Source of the DNA: CALMEC01 sp964628685
GTDB taxonomy: Bacteria > Actinomycetota > Thermoleophilia > Miltoncostaeales > Miltoncostaeaceae
Assembly: GCA_964628685.1 (NCBI GenBank)
Contig: CAZVNM010000005.1
Location: 1-64,000, forward strand
Direction of reading: 5' to 3'
Length of the DNA: 64,000 bases
Shown: positions 25,288-34,092 of the stretch, piece by piece
Layout: each line of letters starts with the position of its first letter
Position numbering within the stretch: position 1 is the stretch's first letter
The notes under the pieces: model-generated
Databases searched by the model: none
The model's input: only the letters and a program-made list of their open reading frames with translations
What the model was told of the DNA's origin: nothing
Position numbers and translations under genes: made by a program

Positions 25288-26366
25288 TGGCCCGAACACG
25301 GGGCGTGTCCCGACCCGCATGGGTCGCGCTGGAGGATGGGCTGGTTCTCGAGGCCCGTGCCGTCGCGGCCGACGGCACGGCGCTGGGGGAAATGGTCTTC
25401 ACGACGGCGATGTCCGGCTACCAGGAGGCGGTCACCGACCCCTCCTACCTCGGCCAGATCCTCTGCTTCGCCGCCCCGATGATCGGCAACTACGGCGCCG
25501 GCCCGGGCTTCGACGAGTCGGACCGGGCGTTCACCGAGGCGGTCGTCATGGCCCGGTCCGGCGACAACCCGGGCGCCGCCGGACCGACCGGCTGGAACAC
25601 CTGGCTCACCGAACGGGGCGTGGTGGCGGTCGACGGGGTCGACACCCGTCGTCTGGTCACCCACCTGCGCGACCACGGCGCCATGCGCGGCGGGGTCAGC
25701 ACCGAGCTCGAGCCCGACGCCCTCGTCGCCGCGGTGCGCGAGCACCCCACCATGGACGGGCGCGAGCTGGTGAGCGCCGCGTCCGGTCCGCGACGCACCC
25801 TCGGCACCGACGGCCCCGTCGTCGCGACCATCGACTGCGGCATGAAGCGCTCGATCGAGGAGCGCATGCTGGCCGCCGGCTGCCGGCTCGAGGTGCTGCC
25901 GGCCGGCGCGACCGCCGACGACGTGCTGGCGCTCGACCCCGCGGCGCTCTTCATCTCCAACGGCCCGGGTGACCCCGCGGCCGCCGGCGTCGTCGTGGAC
26001 GCGGTCGCCGGGGTGCTGGGACGGCTCCCGGTGTTCGGCATCTGCATGGGCCACCAGCTTCTGGCGCGGGCGCTCGGCCTCGAGACCGAGAAGCTGCCGT
26101 TCGGCCACCGCGGCGCCAACCACCCGGTGCGCCGCCACGAGGACGACCGGGTCGAGATCACGGTCCAGAACCACGGCTTCGCGGTGTCGGGCGACGCCCT
26201 GCCGGACGGGGTGGAGATCACCCGCACGAGCCTCTTCGACGGGTCGGTGGAGGGCATCGCCGCACCGGATCTGCGGGCGTGGTCGGTGCAGTACCACCCC
26301 GAGGCGCGTCCCGGTCCCAACGACGCGCGCTACGCGTTTCGCCACTTCGTCGAGAAGGTGGGTTGA
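25287..26366 (+). CDS. carA: Carbamoyl-phosphate synthase small (glutaminase) subunit
   Basis: Class I glutamine amidotransferase subunit delivering ammonia to CarB; 359 residues. The N-terminal small-subunit domain has FTTAMSGYQEAVTDPSY and GAMRGGVSTE. The amidotransferase domain has LFISNGPGDPAA, FGICMGHQLLA with the catalytic Cys253, and SVQYHPEARPGPNDA with the His-Glu pair. It starts on the stop codon of the isochorismatase-like gene (TGATG) and its stop overlaps the carB start the same way. Confidence 0.95.
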   Translation: MARTRGVSRPAWVALEDGLVLEARAVAADGTALGEMVFTTAMSGYQEAVTDPSYLGQILCFAAPMIGNYGAGPGFDESDRAFTEAVVMARSGDNPGAAGPTGWNTWLTERGVVAVDGVDTRRLVTHLRDHGAMRGGVSTELEPDALVAAVREHPTMDGRELVSAASGPRRTLGTDGPVVATIDCGMKRSIEERMLAAGCRLEVLPAGATADDVLALDPAALFISNGPGDPAAAGVVVDAVAGVLGRLPVFGICMGHQLLARALGLETEKLPFGHRGANHPVRRHEDDRVEITVQNHGFAVSGDALPDGVEITRTSLFDGSVEGIAAPDLRAWSVQYHPEARPGPNDARYAFRHFVEKVG

Positions 26367-29300
26367 TGCCCCGCAGGGACGACATCTCCACGATCATGGT
26401 CCTGGGCAGCGGCCCGATCGTCATCGGCCAGGCCGGCGAGTTCGACTACTCGGGCACCCAGGCGTGCCAGGCGCTTCGTGACGAGGGCTACCGGGTCGTG
26501 CTCATCAACTCCAACCCGGCGACGATCATGACCGACCCGCAGGTCGCCGACCGCACCTACGTCGAACCGCTCGACCCCGACACGGTCGAGGCGGTCATCG
26601 CGCGTGAACGCCCCGATGCGCTGCTGCCGACGCTCGGTGGACAGACCGCGCTCAACCTGGCCATGGCCCTCCACGAGCGCGGCACGCTCGAGCGGTACGG
26701 CGTCGAGCTGATCGGTGCCCGCGCCGAGGCCATCCGCACCGCGGAGGACCGCGAGGAGTTCAAGCGGGCCATGATCGCCGCGGGGCTCGGGGTGCTGCAG
26801 GCCCACACCGTCGAGAGCGTCGACGCGGCGATGTCGGCCGCCGACGACCTGGGCTTCCCGGTCATCCTGCGCCCGGCCTTCACGCTGGGCGGCGAGGGCG
26901 GCGGCGTGGCCCACGACGCGGCCGAGCTGCGGGAGCTGGCGGCCATCGCCATCACCGCGAGTCCCATCGGCCAGGTGCTCATCGAGCGGTCGATCGTCGG
27001 CTGGGGCGAGTTCGAGCTGGAGGTCGTCCGCGACCGCAACGACAACGCCATCGTCATCTGCTCCATCGAGAACCTGGACGCCATGGGCGTCCACACGGGC
27101 GACTCGGTGACCGTCGCGCCGGCCATGACGCTCACCGACCCGGAACTGCAGGAGATGCGCGACGCGGCGATCGCCGTCATCCGCGCGGTGGGTGTGGAGA
27201 CCGGCGGGTCCAACGTGCAGTTCGCGCTCAACCGCGAGACCGGCGAGCTCGTGGTCATCGAGATGAACCCCCGCGTGTCGCGCAGCTCGGCGCTCGCCTC
27301 GAAGGCCACCGGGTTCCCGATCGCCCGCGTCGCCGCCCGCCTGGCGGTGGGCTACACGCTGGACGAGCTTCCCAACGAGATCACCCAGGTCACCCCGGCC
27401 AGCTTCGAGCCGTCGCTCGACTACGTCGCGGTCAAGGTGCCGCGCTTCGCGTTCGAGAAGGTGGGCGGCAGCACCGGCATCCTCAGCACCTACATGCAGA
27501 GCGTGGGCGAGGTGCTGGCGCTGGGACGGACCTTCGCCGAGGCGTACGGCAAGGCGATGGGCGGGCAGGAGCTGGACGTGCCCTTCCGTCCGCCCGCCGA
27601 CGTCGCCGAGGCCCTGGACCGGCTGCGCACGCCGCACGCCGACCGCTGGCAGGTGATGGGCTGGGCGGCCGAGCACGGGGCCGACCCGGCCGACATGGCG
27701 GCCGCGAGCGGGGTGCACGAGTGGTTCTGCAACGAACTCACCGCACTTGCCGATGAACAAGTCGCGCTGACCGGCAGGCCGCTGGACGAGCTGGACGCCG
27801 GTGAGCTCCTGGCCGCCCGGCGGGCGGGGCTCATGGACGGCGACATCGCCCGCGCCACCGGCTCGGACGAGCTCGCGGTGTGGCGCGCGCGCGAGGCGCT
27901 GGACGTGCGTCCCACGTTCCACTCGGTCGACACCTGCGCCGGGGAGTTCCGCGCGCGCACGCCCTACTACTACGCCGGGTTCGCGACCGCCGGAGAGCCT
28001 GCGCCCGGTGACACCGGCTCGTCGATCATCGTGCTGGGCTCCGGGCCCAACCGCATCGGCCAGGGTGTCGAGTTCGACTACTGCTGCGTCCACGCCGTGC
28101 TCGCCGCACGCGAGCTGGGGCACGCCGCCGTCATGGTCAACTGCAACCCCGAGACGGTCTCGACCGACCACGGGGTGAGCGACCGCCTCTACATGGAGCC
28201 GCTCACGCTGGGGAGCGTCCTCGACATCTGCATGCGCGAGCGGCCGCTCGGCGTGATCACGCAGCTGGGCGGACAGACGCCCCTGCGTCTCGCCCGGGGG
28301 CTCGAGGCAGCGGGCGTGCCACTGCTCGGGACCTCCGCCGAGTCGATCGAGCTCGCCGAGGACCGGGAGCGGTTCGCCGACCTGGCCACGTCCATCGGGC
28401 TGGTGGCCCCGCCGTGGGCGATCGCGCACTCCGAGGACGAGACGCTCGCCGCGGCCCGCGAGGTGGGCTTCCCGGTCCTGGTGCGCCCGTCGTTCGTCCT
28501 GGGCGGACGGGCCATGGCGGTCATCTTCTCCGAGGACGAGCTGCGCGCGTACCTCGACACCGAGCGGCCACGCTGGCCGGTCCTCGTCGACAGCTTCCTG
28601 GAGGACGCCGTCGAGCTCGACGTCGACGCCCTGGGCGACGGTGAGGACTGTCACATCGGGGCGGTGCTCGAGCACGTGGAGGCCGCGGGCGTGCACTCCG
28701 GCGACTCGGCGTGCGTCATCCCGCCGCAGGAGGTGGGTCCGGGCGTGGTCTCCGAGATCGAGGAGCGCACCCGTGAGCTCGTGGTGGCGCTGGGCGTCGT
28801 GGGGCTCGTGAACGTGCAGTACGCCCACCAGGACGGCACGCTCTACATCATCGAGGCCAACCCGCGCGCGTCGCGCACCGTGCCGTTCGTGGCCAAGGCG
28901 ACCGGCGTGCCGCTCGTGCGCCACGCGGTCGACCTGATGCTGGGCGCGAAGCTCCGCGATCTCGATCTGCCGGAGCCCGGGCGGGCGCGGCACGTGGCGG
29001 TGAAGGAGGCCGTGCTGCCGTGGGCGCGGTTCCCGTCTGCCGATCCGCAGCTGGGGCCCGAGATGCGCGCCACCGGCGAGGTCATGGGCATCGGCCGAAA
29101 CTTCGCCGAGGCCTACGCCAAGGCCCAGGCCGGCGCGGGCGCGCCGCTGCCGCGCACCGGGACGGTCGCGCTGTCGGCGGCACCCATGGACAAGCCGCGG
29201 GTGGTGGCCATCGCCGGTCGCCTCGCGCGGGCCGGGTTCGACCTGGTGGCCACCGAGGGGACCGCCGGGGCGATCCGCGCGGCGGGTCTCGAGGTGCGGA

Positions 29301-29578
29301 CGGTGGGGAAGATCTCGGGGTCCGGGGACGACATCCCCAGCCTCATCGCCGACGGTGTCGTCGACCTCGTCGTCAACACCCCGACGGGTCGCACCGCACA
29401 GGGCGACGGCGCCATGATCCGGCGCGCGGCGGTGGCGGCGGGCATCCCGTACGTGACGACGATGGAGGCCGCGGAGGCCGCCGCCGCGGCGGTCCGCTCG
29501 GACCGTCTGCACCCCGTCGCGCTGCAGGATCTGCACACGCCGACCGGCGGTCGAGACCATCGATCGACCTCAAGTTGA
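26366..29578 (+). CDS. carB: Carbamoyl-phosphate synthase large subunit
   Basis: Makes carbamoyl phosphate from bicarbonate, ammonia and two ATP for pyrimidines and arginine; 1070 residues, full length. Two homologous ATP-grasp halves are evident: GSGPIVIGQAGEFDYSGTQ opens the first and GSGPNRIGQGVEFDYCCVH the second (about residue 555). Each contains a VIEMNPRVSRSSALASKATG- or IIEANPRASRTVPFVAKATG-type motif. The C-terminal ~130 residues form the MGS-like allosteric domain (ATEGTAGAIRAAG, VVNTPTG), which usually binds UMP. The start at 26366 overlaps the carA stop; it is the end of the pyr operon within the window. Confidence 0.95.
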   Translation: MPRRDDISTIMVLGSGPIVIGQAGEFDYSGTQACQALRDEGYRVVLINSNPATIMTDPQVADRTYVEPLDPDTVEAVIARERPDALLPTLGGQTALNLAMALHERGTLERYGVELIGARAEAIRTAEDREEFKRAMIAAGLGVLQAHTVESVDAAMSAADDLGFPVILRPAFTLGGEGGGVAHDAAELRELAAIAITASPIGQVLIERSIVGWGEFELEVVRDRNDNAIVICSIENLDAMGVHTGDSVTVAPAMTLTDPELQEMRDAAIAVIRAVGVETGGSNVQFALNRETGELVVIEMNPRVSRSSALASKATGFPIARVAARLAVGYTLDELPNEITQVTPASFEPSLDYVAVKVPRFAFEKVGGSTGILSTYMQSVGEVLALGRTFAEAYGKAMGGQELDVPFRPPADVAEALDRLRTPHADRWQVMGWAAEHGADPADMAAASGVHEWFCNELTALADEQVALTGRPLDELDAGELLAARRAGLMDGDIARATGSDELAVWRAREALDVRPTFHSVDTCAGEFRARTPYYYAGFATAGEPAPGDTGSSIIVLGSGPNRIGQGVEFDYCCVHAVLAARELGHAAVMVNCNPETVSTDHGVSDRLYMEPLTLGSVLDICMRERPLGVITQLGGQTPLRLARGLEAAGVPLLGTSAESIELAEDRERFADLATSIGLVAPPWAIAHSEDETLAAAREVGFPVLVRPSFVLGGRAMAVIFSEDELRAYLDTERPRWPVLVDSFLEDAVELDVDALGDGEDCHIGAVLEHVEAAGVHSGDSACVIPPQEVGPGVVSEIEERTRELVVALGVVGLVNVQYAHQDGTLYIIEANPRASRTVPFVAKATGVPLVRHAVDLMLGAKLRDLDLPEPGRARHVAVKEAVLPWARFPSADPQLGPEMRATGEVMGIGRNFAEAYAKAQAGAGAPLPRTGTVALSAAPMDKPRVVAIAGRLARAGFDLVATEGTAGAIRAAGLEVRTVGKISGSGDDIPSLIADGVVDLVVNTPTGRTAQGDGAMIRRAAVAAGIPYVTTMEAAEAAAAAVRSDRLHPVALQDLHTPTGGRDHRSTSS

Positions 29579-29586
29579 GGTTGATC
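29562..29586 (+). terminator. Hairpin overlapping the carB stop codon
   Basis: GATCGACCTC (29562-29571) can pair with GAGGTTGATC (29577-29586) through 10 bp including one G-U, with loop AAGTT. The stop codon TGA is inside the structure. No T-tract follows. It may end the pyr transcript or protect its 3' end; pyrD/pyrF do not follow. Confidence 0.4.
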
Positions 29587-29661
29587 AGATGCTCGGATGT
29601 CAAATGAGCGTTTTCCCTGCGTTCTGCGAAGAAATCACCCGCAAATTGGGGCCATTCAGGC

Positions 29662-29690
29662 TTACCAATCGCGGCCGAAACAGACATGAT
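29662..29690 (+). promoter_or_regulatory. Candidate mihF promoter
   Basis: TTACCA (29662-29667), 17 bp, CATGAT (29685-29690), ending 8 nt before the mihF ATG. The 120 bp between carB and mihF are notably AT-rich for this DNA. Confidence 0.4.
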
Positions 29691-29698
29691 CCCCGCCG

Positions 29699-30031
29699 AT
29701 GGTCACTACGTTGAAAGCACCCAACCAGGCTCCGGAGCGGTCACTCGACCAGCGCATGGAGGCCCTCCGCCGCGCGAACGAGATCCGCTCCGCACGAGCG
29801 CAACTCAAGCGGGACCTGAAGGCCGGTACCGTCAACATGCGTGACATCATCGCCGACCCGCCCGACTACGTGCTGACCGCGAAGGTCTATGACATGCTCC
29901 TTGCCGTGCCGAAATACGGCAAGGTCAAGGCCACGCGGTTCATCACGCATTGCCGGATCTCTCAGGGCAAGACCGTCGGGGGGTTGTCGGAACGTCAACG
30001 CAACGAGCTCGTCGACCTTCTGAGCCGATAG
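29699..30031 (+). CDS. mihF: Integration host factor, actinobacterial mIHF type
   Basis: A 110-residue nucleoid protein of the mycobacterial IHF family (not homologous to the HU/IHF fold of E. coli). The helical N-terminal arm is SLDQRMEALRRANEIRSARA, then LKRDLKAGTVNMRDIIADPP and a helix-two-turn-helix region with VPKYGKVKATRFITHCRISQ, where the GKVKA-type lysines contact DNA. It bends DNA and is essential in mycobacteria. Directly downstream is gmk, the same neighbour as in other Actinomycetota. The end of the gene overlaps, or abuts in an unusual way, the beginning of gmk. Confidence 0.93.
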   Translation: MVTTLKAPNQAPERSLDQRMEALRRANEIRSARAQLKRDLKAGTVNMRDIIADPPDYVLTAKVYDMLLAVPKYGKVKATRFITHCRISQGKTVGGLSERQRNELVDLLSR

Positions 30032-30600
30032 GCGCTCAGGCTCGCGTCCTCGTCATCTCAGGGCCATCGGGGGCGGGGAAGGGCACGCTCATCGAGCGGG
30101 TTCTTCCCCGGTTCCCGAACCTCGTGGTCGCGGTGTCCGCCACCACGAGGGCCATGCGTCCGGGGGAGCGTGACGGTGTCGACTACCACTTCCTGAGTCC
30201 GGCGGAGTTCGACCGGAAGGTCGCCGAGGGCGACTTCCTGGAGCACGTCGAGTACGCCGGCAACCGGTACGGCACGCTGCGCAGCGAGGTGCGGCGACGG
30301 CTCGACGCGGGCGAGTCGGTCATCGTCGAGATCGAGCTGGAGGGCGCACGCGCCATCCGCACGATGCTGCCGGAGGCGGTCACCGTCTTCATCGCCCCGC
30401 CCTCGGTGGACGAGCTGGCCCGGCGGCTGGAGGCCCGACGCACCGACACGGCGGTCGAGATCGCCACGCGCCTGGCCGTGGGCGAGCGCGAGCTGGCGGC
30501 GATCGAGGAGTTCGACCACCGGGTGGTCAACCTGGAGATCGACCGGGCGGTGGACGACCTGGCACGGATCATCGGCGAGGCGACGGGGGTCCCCGCATGA
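29950..30600 (+). CDS. gmk: Guanylate kinase (unusual start)
   Basis: Phosphorylates GMP to GDP. Walker A is VLVISGPSGAGKGTLIERV; VSATTRAMRPGERDGVDYHF and FLEHVEYAGNRYGT are the GMP-binding signatures. The only ATG/GTG/TTG in frame before the conserved region is a TTG at 29950, inside mihF, which would give an 82-nt overlap and a 26-residue unrelated N-terminal extension. The next candidate is ATA at 30028, which overlaps the mihF stop as ATAG and would give a 190-residue protein of normal length starting 6 residues before the first strand. The coordinates use the conventional codon; the ATA start looks more natural biologically. Confidence 0.9.
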   Translation: MPDLSGQDRRGVVGTSTQRARRPSEPIGAQARVLVISGPSGAGKGTLIERVLPRFPNLVVAVSATTRAMRPGERDGVDYHFLSPAEFDRKVAEGDFLEHVEYAGNRYGTLRSEVRRRLDAGESVIVEIELEGARAIRTMLPEAVTVFIAPPSVDELARRLEARRTDTAVEIATRLAVGERELAAIEEFDHRVVNLEIDRAVDDLARIIGEATGVPA

Positions 30601-31820
30601 CGACGGTCGTCCTGGGCGTCACTGGCGGCGTGGCCGCCTACCGCGCCATCGACATCACCCGCACGCTCGTCCACGGCGGACACCGCGTCCACGTGGTCAT
30701 GACCCGGGCCGCCGAGCGCTTCGTCGGGGCCGCGTCGTTCGCCGCGCTCTCCGGAAACCCGGTGGGCCAGCGGGTGATGGGGCCCGCACAGCTTCCCGAT
30801 TACGTCCACCTGGACCTGGGGCGCGCGGCCGACGTCTTCCTCATCGCGCCGGCGACGGCCCACACCCTGGCGCGCATGGCCCACGGCTTCGCGGACGATC
30901 TCCTCACCGCGGCGGTGCTCGCCTACGACGGGCCGGTGGTCGTCGCTCCGGCGATGAACACGCGCATGTGGGAGCACCCCGCCACGCGGGCCAACCTCGC
31001 GACGCTGCGCGAGCGGGGGATCGTCGTCGTCGACCCCCTCGAGGGGCTCCTTGCCGACGGCGACGTCGGGGCCGGGCGGCTGGCCGACACCGCCGACATC
31101 GTCGCGACCGCCCTCGCCGTGGCCCGCGGCGGCGGTGCCGGCGGCCCGCTGGCCGGGCGCCGGGTGCTCGTGACCGCCGGCGGCACGCGCGAGCCGATCG
31201 ACGCGGTGCGGTTCGTCGGCAACCGTTCGAGCGGGCGGATGGGGATGGCGGTCGCCCGGGCCGCGCGTCGGCGGGGCGCCGAGGTCACGGTCATCGCGGC
31301 CAACGTCGACCTTCCCCGCGACCCCGGCATCCGGTACGTCGACGTGGAGCGCGCCGACCAGCTCCTCGACGCCACGCGCGCCGCGTTCGCCGCGTGCGAC
31401 GTGCTCGTCATGGCGGCCGCCGTCGCCGACTACCGGCCGGCCGGCGCGGTGGCGGGCAAGATCGACAAGTCGGCCCAGGACACCCTCGACATCCGGATGG
31501 AGCCGACGGTCGACATCCTCACCACGCTGGCCGACGAACGGTCGGGACAGCTGGTGGTGGGCTTCGCCGCCGAGCACGGCGAGGCCGGCCTGGCCCGGGC
31601 ACGCGCGAAACGGGTGCGCAAGCGCCTCGACATGATCGTGCACAACGACGTCTCGCAGCCGGGCATCGGATTCGAGGGTGACCGCAACGCGGTCACGATC
31701 ATCGGACCCGACGACGCCGAGACGCACGTGGGACCGGCATCCAAGGATGTCTGCGCCGACGCGATCGTCGATGCGGTGATCGGCGCGCTCGACGGTGAAG
31801 GTTCGCCGAAGAGCGACTGA
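30597..31820 (+). CDS. coaBC: Phosphopantothenoylcysteine synthetase/decarboxylase (CoaBC)
   Basis: Bifunctional coenzyme A enzyme of 407 residues. The N-terminal CoaC flavin decarboxylase shows VLGVTGGVAAYRAIDI, the active-site His71 (YVHLDLGRAADV) and VAPAMNTRMW with Asn121. The C-terminal CoaB synthetase shows VLVTAGGTREPIDAVRFVGN, SSGRMGMAVA, MAAAVADYRP and the KIDK motif. Where E. coli CoaC has ACGD with the catalytic cysteine, this protein has ADGD (Asp154). The gene overlaps gmk (ATGA). rpoZ, which commonly lies between gmk and coaBC in Actinomycetota, is missing here. Confidence 0.92.
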   Translation: MTTVVLGVTGGVAAYRAIDITRTLVHGGHRVHVVMTRAAERFVGAASFAALSGNPVGQRVMGPAQLPDYVHLDLGRAADVFLIAPATAHTLARMAHGFADDLLTAAVLAYDGPVVVAPAMNTRMWEHPATRANLATLRERGIVVVDPLEGLLADGDVGAGRLADTADIVATALAVARGGGAGGPLAGRRVLVTAGGTREPIDAVRFVGNRSSGRMGMAVARAARRRGAEVTVIAANVDLPRDPGIRYVDVERADQLLDATRAAFAACDVLVMAAAVADYRPAGAVAGKIDKSAQDTLDIRMEPTVDILTTLADERSGQLVVGFAAEHGEAGLARARAKRVRKRLDMIVHNDVSQPGIGFEGDRNAVTIIGPDDAETHVGPASKDVCADAIVDAVIGALDGEGSPKSD

Positions 31821-31858
31821 GCGCGCCCGGTCGCGTCGGTGCGACCCAGAGCGCCTGA

Positions 31859-31864
31859 TACCGT
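31859..31864 (+). promoter_or_regulatory. -10 hexamer TACCGT of the moxR-like gene
   Basis: TACCGT ends 7 nt before the GTG at 31872, which supports that start over longer in-frame options. Confidence 0.4.
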
Positions 31865-31871
31865 GGCGCGC

Positions 31872-32870
31872 GTGGATCGCCCGCTTCATGCCGTCGAGGC
31901 CCCGCCCGTCGTCGCCACCCGACCGGACCAGATCACCGAGGCGGCGCGTCTGGCCGCCGACCTCGTCGCGGCGCTGGCGGGATCGGTGCGCGCCCCGCGC
32001 GACACGCTCGCATCCGCCGTCGCCTGCCTGCTCGCGGGCGGGCACCTGCTGATCGAGGATGTTCCCGGCGTCGGCAAGACGGTGCTCGCGAAGAGCCTCG
32101 CCCGTGCGTCCGGCTGCGACTACGCGCGGCTGCAGTGCACCGCGGACCTGCTGCCGTCGGACGTCACCGGTGTCCACATCTACGACCAGCGCGCCCAGCG
32201 GTTCGAGTTCCGCGCCGGACCGGTGTTCAGCAACATCCTCCTGGCCGACGAGATCAACCGCGCGAGCCCCAAGACGCAGTCGGCGCTGCTCGAGTCGATG
32301 GAGGAGCAGCAGGTCACCGTCGACGGTCACACCCGCGACCTGCCGCGGCCGTTCATGGTCGTCGCCACGATGAACCCGGTGGAGTACGAGGGCACCTTCT
32401 CGCTGCCCGAGGCCCAGCTCGACCGCTTCGCCGTGCGGCTCGAGATCGGGTACCCGCCGGTCGACCAGGAGACCTCCATGCTCCTCGAGCTGGCCGCCAA
32501 GGACCCGGTGGCCGAGGTCCCGACGGTGGCCGACGCGGACAGCCTCCGCGCCGCCATCGAGGCCACCGAACAGGTGCACGTCGACCCGTCGATCGCACGC
32601 TACGTCGTCGAGGTGGTCGCCGCCACCAGGACCGACCGGCGCCTGCTCCTGGGCGCGAGCCCGCGCGCGGCGCTGACGCTGCTTCGCGTCGCCAAGGCCA
32701 CCGCCCTCATCGCCGGCCAGCCCTTCGTCGTGCCCGAACACGTGAAGCACGTGGCGTCCATGGTGCTGTCGCACCGCCTCGTGCTGGGGCCGGACGCCCG
32801 CATGAGCGGCACCACGGGCGCGCAGATCGTCGCCGAGGCACTCCATGCGGTCCCAACCCCGGGGTACTGA
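31872..32870 (+). CDS. MoxR-family AAA+ ATPase
   Basis: A 332-residue AAA+ ATPase with chaperone-like roles in maturing envelope or metal-dependent complexes. Walker A is LLIEDVPGVGKTVLAKSLA, Walker B is ILLADEINRASPKTQSALLE, followed by sensor 1 VVATMNPVEYEG and the MoxR signature FSLPEAQLDRFAVRLEIGYP. It is the first gene of a MoxR-DUF58-transglutaminase operon, a combination found widely in bacteria; the next gene overlaps by 26 bp. The client of this set is not known. Confidence 0.9.
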   Translation: MDRPLHAVEAPPVVATRPDQITEAARLAADLVAALAGSVRAPRDTLASAVACLLAGGHLLIEDVPGVGKTVLAKSLARASGCDYARLQCTADLLPSDVTGVHIYDQRAQRFEFRAGPVFSNILLADEINRASPKTQSALLESMEEQQVTVDGHTRDLPRPFMVVATMNPVEYEGTFSLPEAQLDRFAVRLEIGYPPVDQETSMLLELAAKDPVAEVPTVADADSLRAAIEATEQVHVDPSIARYVVEVVAATRTDRRLLLGASPRAALTLLRVAKATALIAGQPFVVPEHVKHVASMVLSHRLVLGPDARMSGTTGAQIVAEALHAVPTPGY

Positions 32871-34092
32871 CCGGCCGACCGCCCCGCGGCAGCCGAAGCG
32901 CCGGCGCAGGCGCCTTCATGTGCGTGCGCTCGGAATCGGCCTCCTTGGGGTCATCGCCATCATCGCCGGCCTCGGTTTCGGGACCCCGGGCCTTCGGACG
33001 GTCGGTCTGGGACTCGTGGCACTCGGCCTGGGGGCGATCCTGATGGTCGAGCTGGTGGCCCGCGGCGTGCGGGTCACCCGCAGCGTGGACCGCGACATCC
33101 TGCACGCCGGCGAGCCGCTCGCGCTCACCATGCGGCTCTCCGGTCCGGCGGTCGGAACCGGGCTCCTGCACCTGCTGGACTGGAACCTCCTGAGCGGGTT
33201 GCCGCGCGGCACGGTTGAGCGGCGCGGTCGCACCTCGCGCACCCCGGGAGGACTCACCCAGTCGATGACCGCGGCCGCGCTCCCTCGCGGAAGTCATCGC
33301 CTCGGTCTGCCGGCGGTCGCCCTGGGCGACGCGTTCGGCCTCGTGCGGGTGCGTCGCGCGACCCGCGCCCAGCAGTCGGTGCTCGTTCTGCCGCGCGTGG
33401 TGCCGGTGAGGGCGCCGTTCTGGGAGGGCCGCGGGGCCCGCCGTCCGGGCGACACCGCCGGCGCGATCCGCGGGCGGTTCGAGCTCGACGGGGTGCGCGA
33501 CTACGAGCCGGGCGACCCGCTCTCGCTCATCCACTGGGGGCAGACCGCCCGTCGCGGCACGCTCCAGACGAAGGAGCTTCACGGCGAGGCGGGGCACTTC
33601 GGCGGCATCGTCCTGGTGCTCGACACCATGCGGGGCGCCGACGCCGCCGACGTCGAGGTGGCGGTGTCCGCCGCGGCGAGCCTCGCCGAAGCATGCGTCG
33701 CGCGGGGGTCACCGGTGGGGCTGCAGCATCGTGGCCGGCCGCCGGTCGACGTCCCCCCGGACCTGGACGCCGCCGTCGTCGTCCGCACGCTTGCGACCGT
33801 CGAAGCCGACGGGGACGAGCCGATCTCGCAGGCGGTGCGCGCCGCGTCGCGCGACAGCGACGGCTCGCATCTGGTCGTCGCTGTCGCCGCGCAGCCGGAT
33901 CGCGCGCTCGGGCCGACGATCACGCAGCTGGCCGGCACCGGCACCGCGGTGGCGGTCGTGCTGGTGGGCGCGGCATGTGCCGACGCGGGTGACCTGCGCG
34001 CCCGCCGCATCAACGTGGCCGAGGTCACCGAGATGGCGGGCCTCGAGGACGCACTCAACAGCCAGGGGGGTGCGCGTGCCAGGCGGCACTAG
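32845..34092 (+). CDS. DUF58 domain membrane protein
   Basis: A 415-residue protein with a basic N terminus, two membrane helices (about residues 28-70), a beta-rich middle part, and the DUF58 signature GVRDYEPGDPLSLIHWGQTA with RRGTLQTKE following. The C-terminal part (VLVLDTMRGADAADVEV) looks like a degenerate von Willebrand A fold. The family consistently pairs with MoxR ATPases, as here. Function is unproven; a structural or adaptor role at the membrane is likely. Start overlaps moxR by 26 bp and its end overlaps the transglutaminase gene. Confidence 0.85.
   Translation: MRSQPRGTDRPTAPRQPKRRRRRLHVRALGIGLLGVIAIIAGLGFGTPGLRTVGLGLVALGLGAILMVELVARGVRVTRSVDRDILHAGEPLALTMRLSGPAVGTGLLHLLDWNLLSGLPRGTVERRGRTSRTPGGLTQSMTAAALPRGSHRLGLPAVALGDAFGLVRVRRATRAQQSVLVLPRVVPVRAPFWEGRGARRPGDTAGAIRGRFELDGVRDYEPGDPLSLIHWGQTARRGTLQTKELHGEAGHFGGIVLVLDTMRGADAADVEVAVSAAASLAEACVARGSPVGLQHRGRPPVDVPPDLDAAVVVRTLATVEADGDEPISQAVRAASRDSDGSHLVVAVAAQPDRALGPTITQLAGTGTAVAVVLVGAACADAGDLRARRINVAEVTEMAGLEDALNSQGGARARRH

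Noticed and set aside
26330..29560. 1076-codon minus-strand frame opposite carB
   Set aside because: Length comes from codon-position GC bias; the sequence is His/Gly/Arg-rich without family motifs.
30183..32846. 887-codon minus-strand frame opposite gmk, coaBC and moxR
   Set aside because: Crosses three genuine coding genes and has no recognisable domain.
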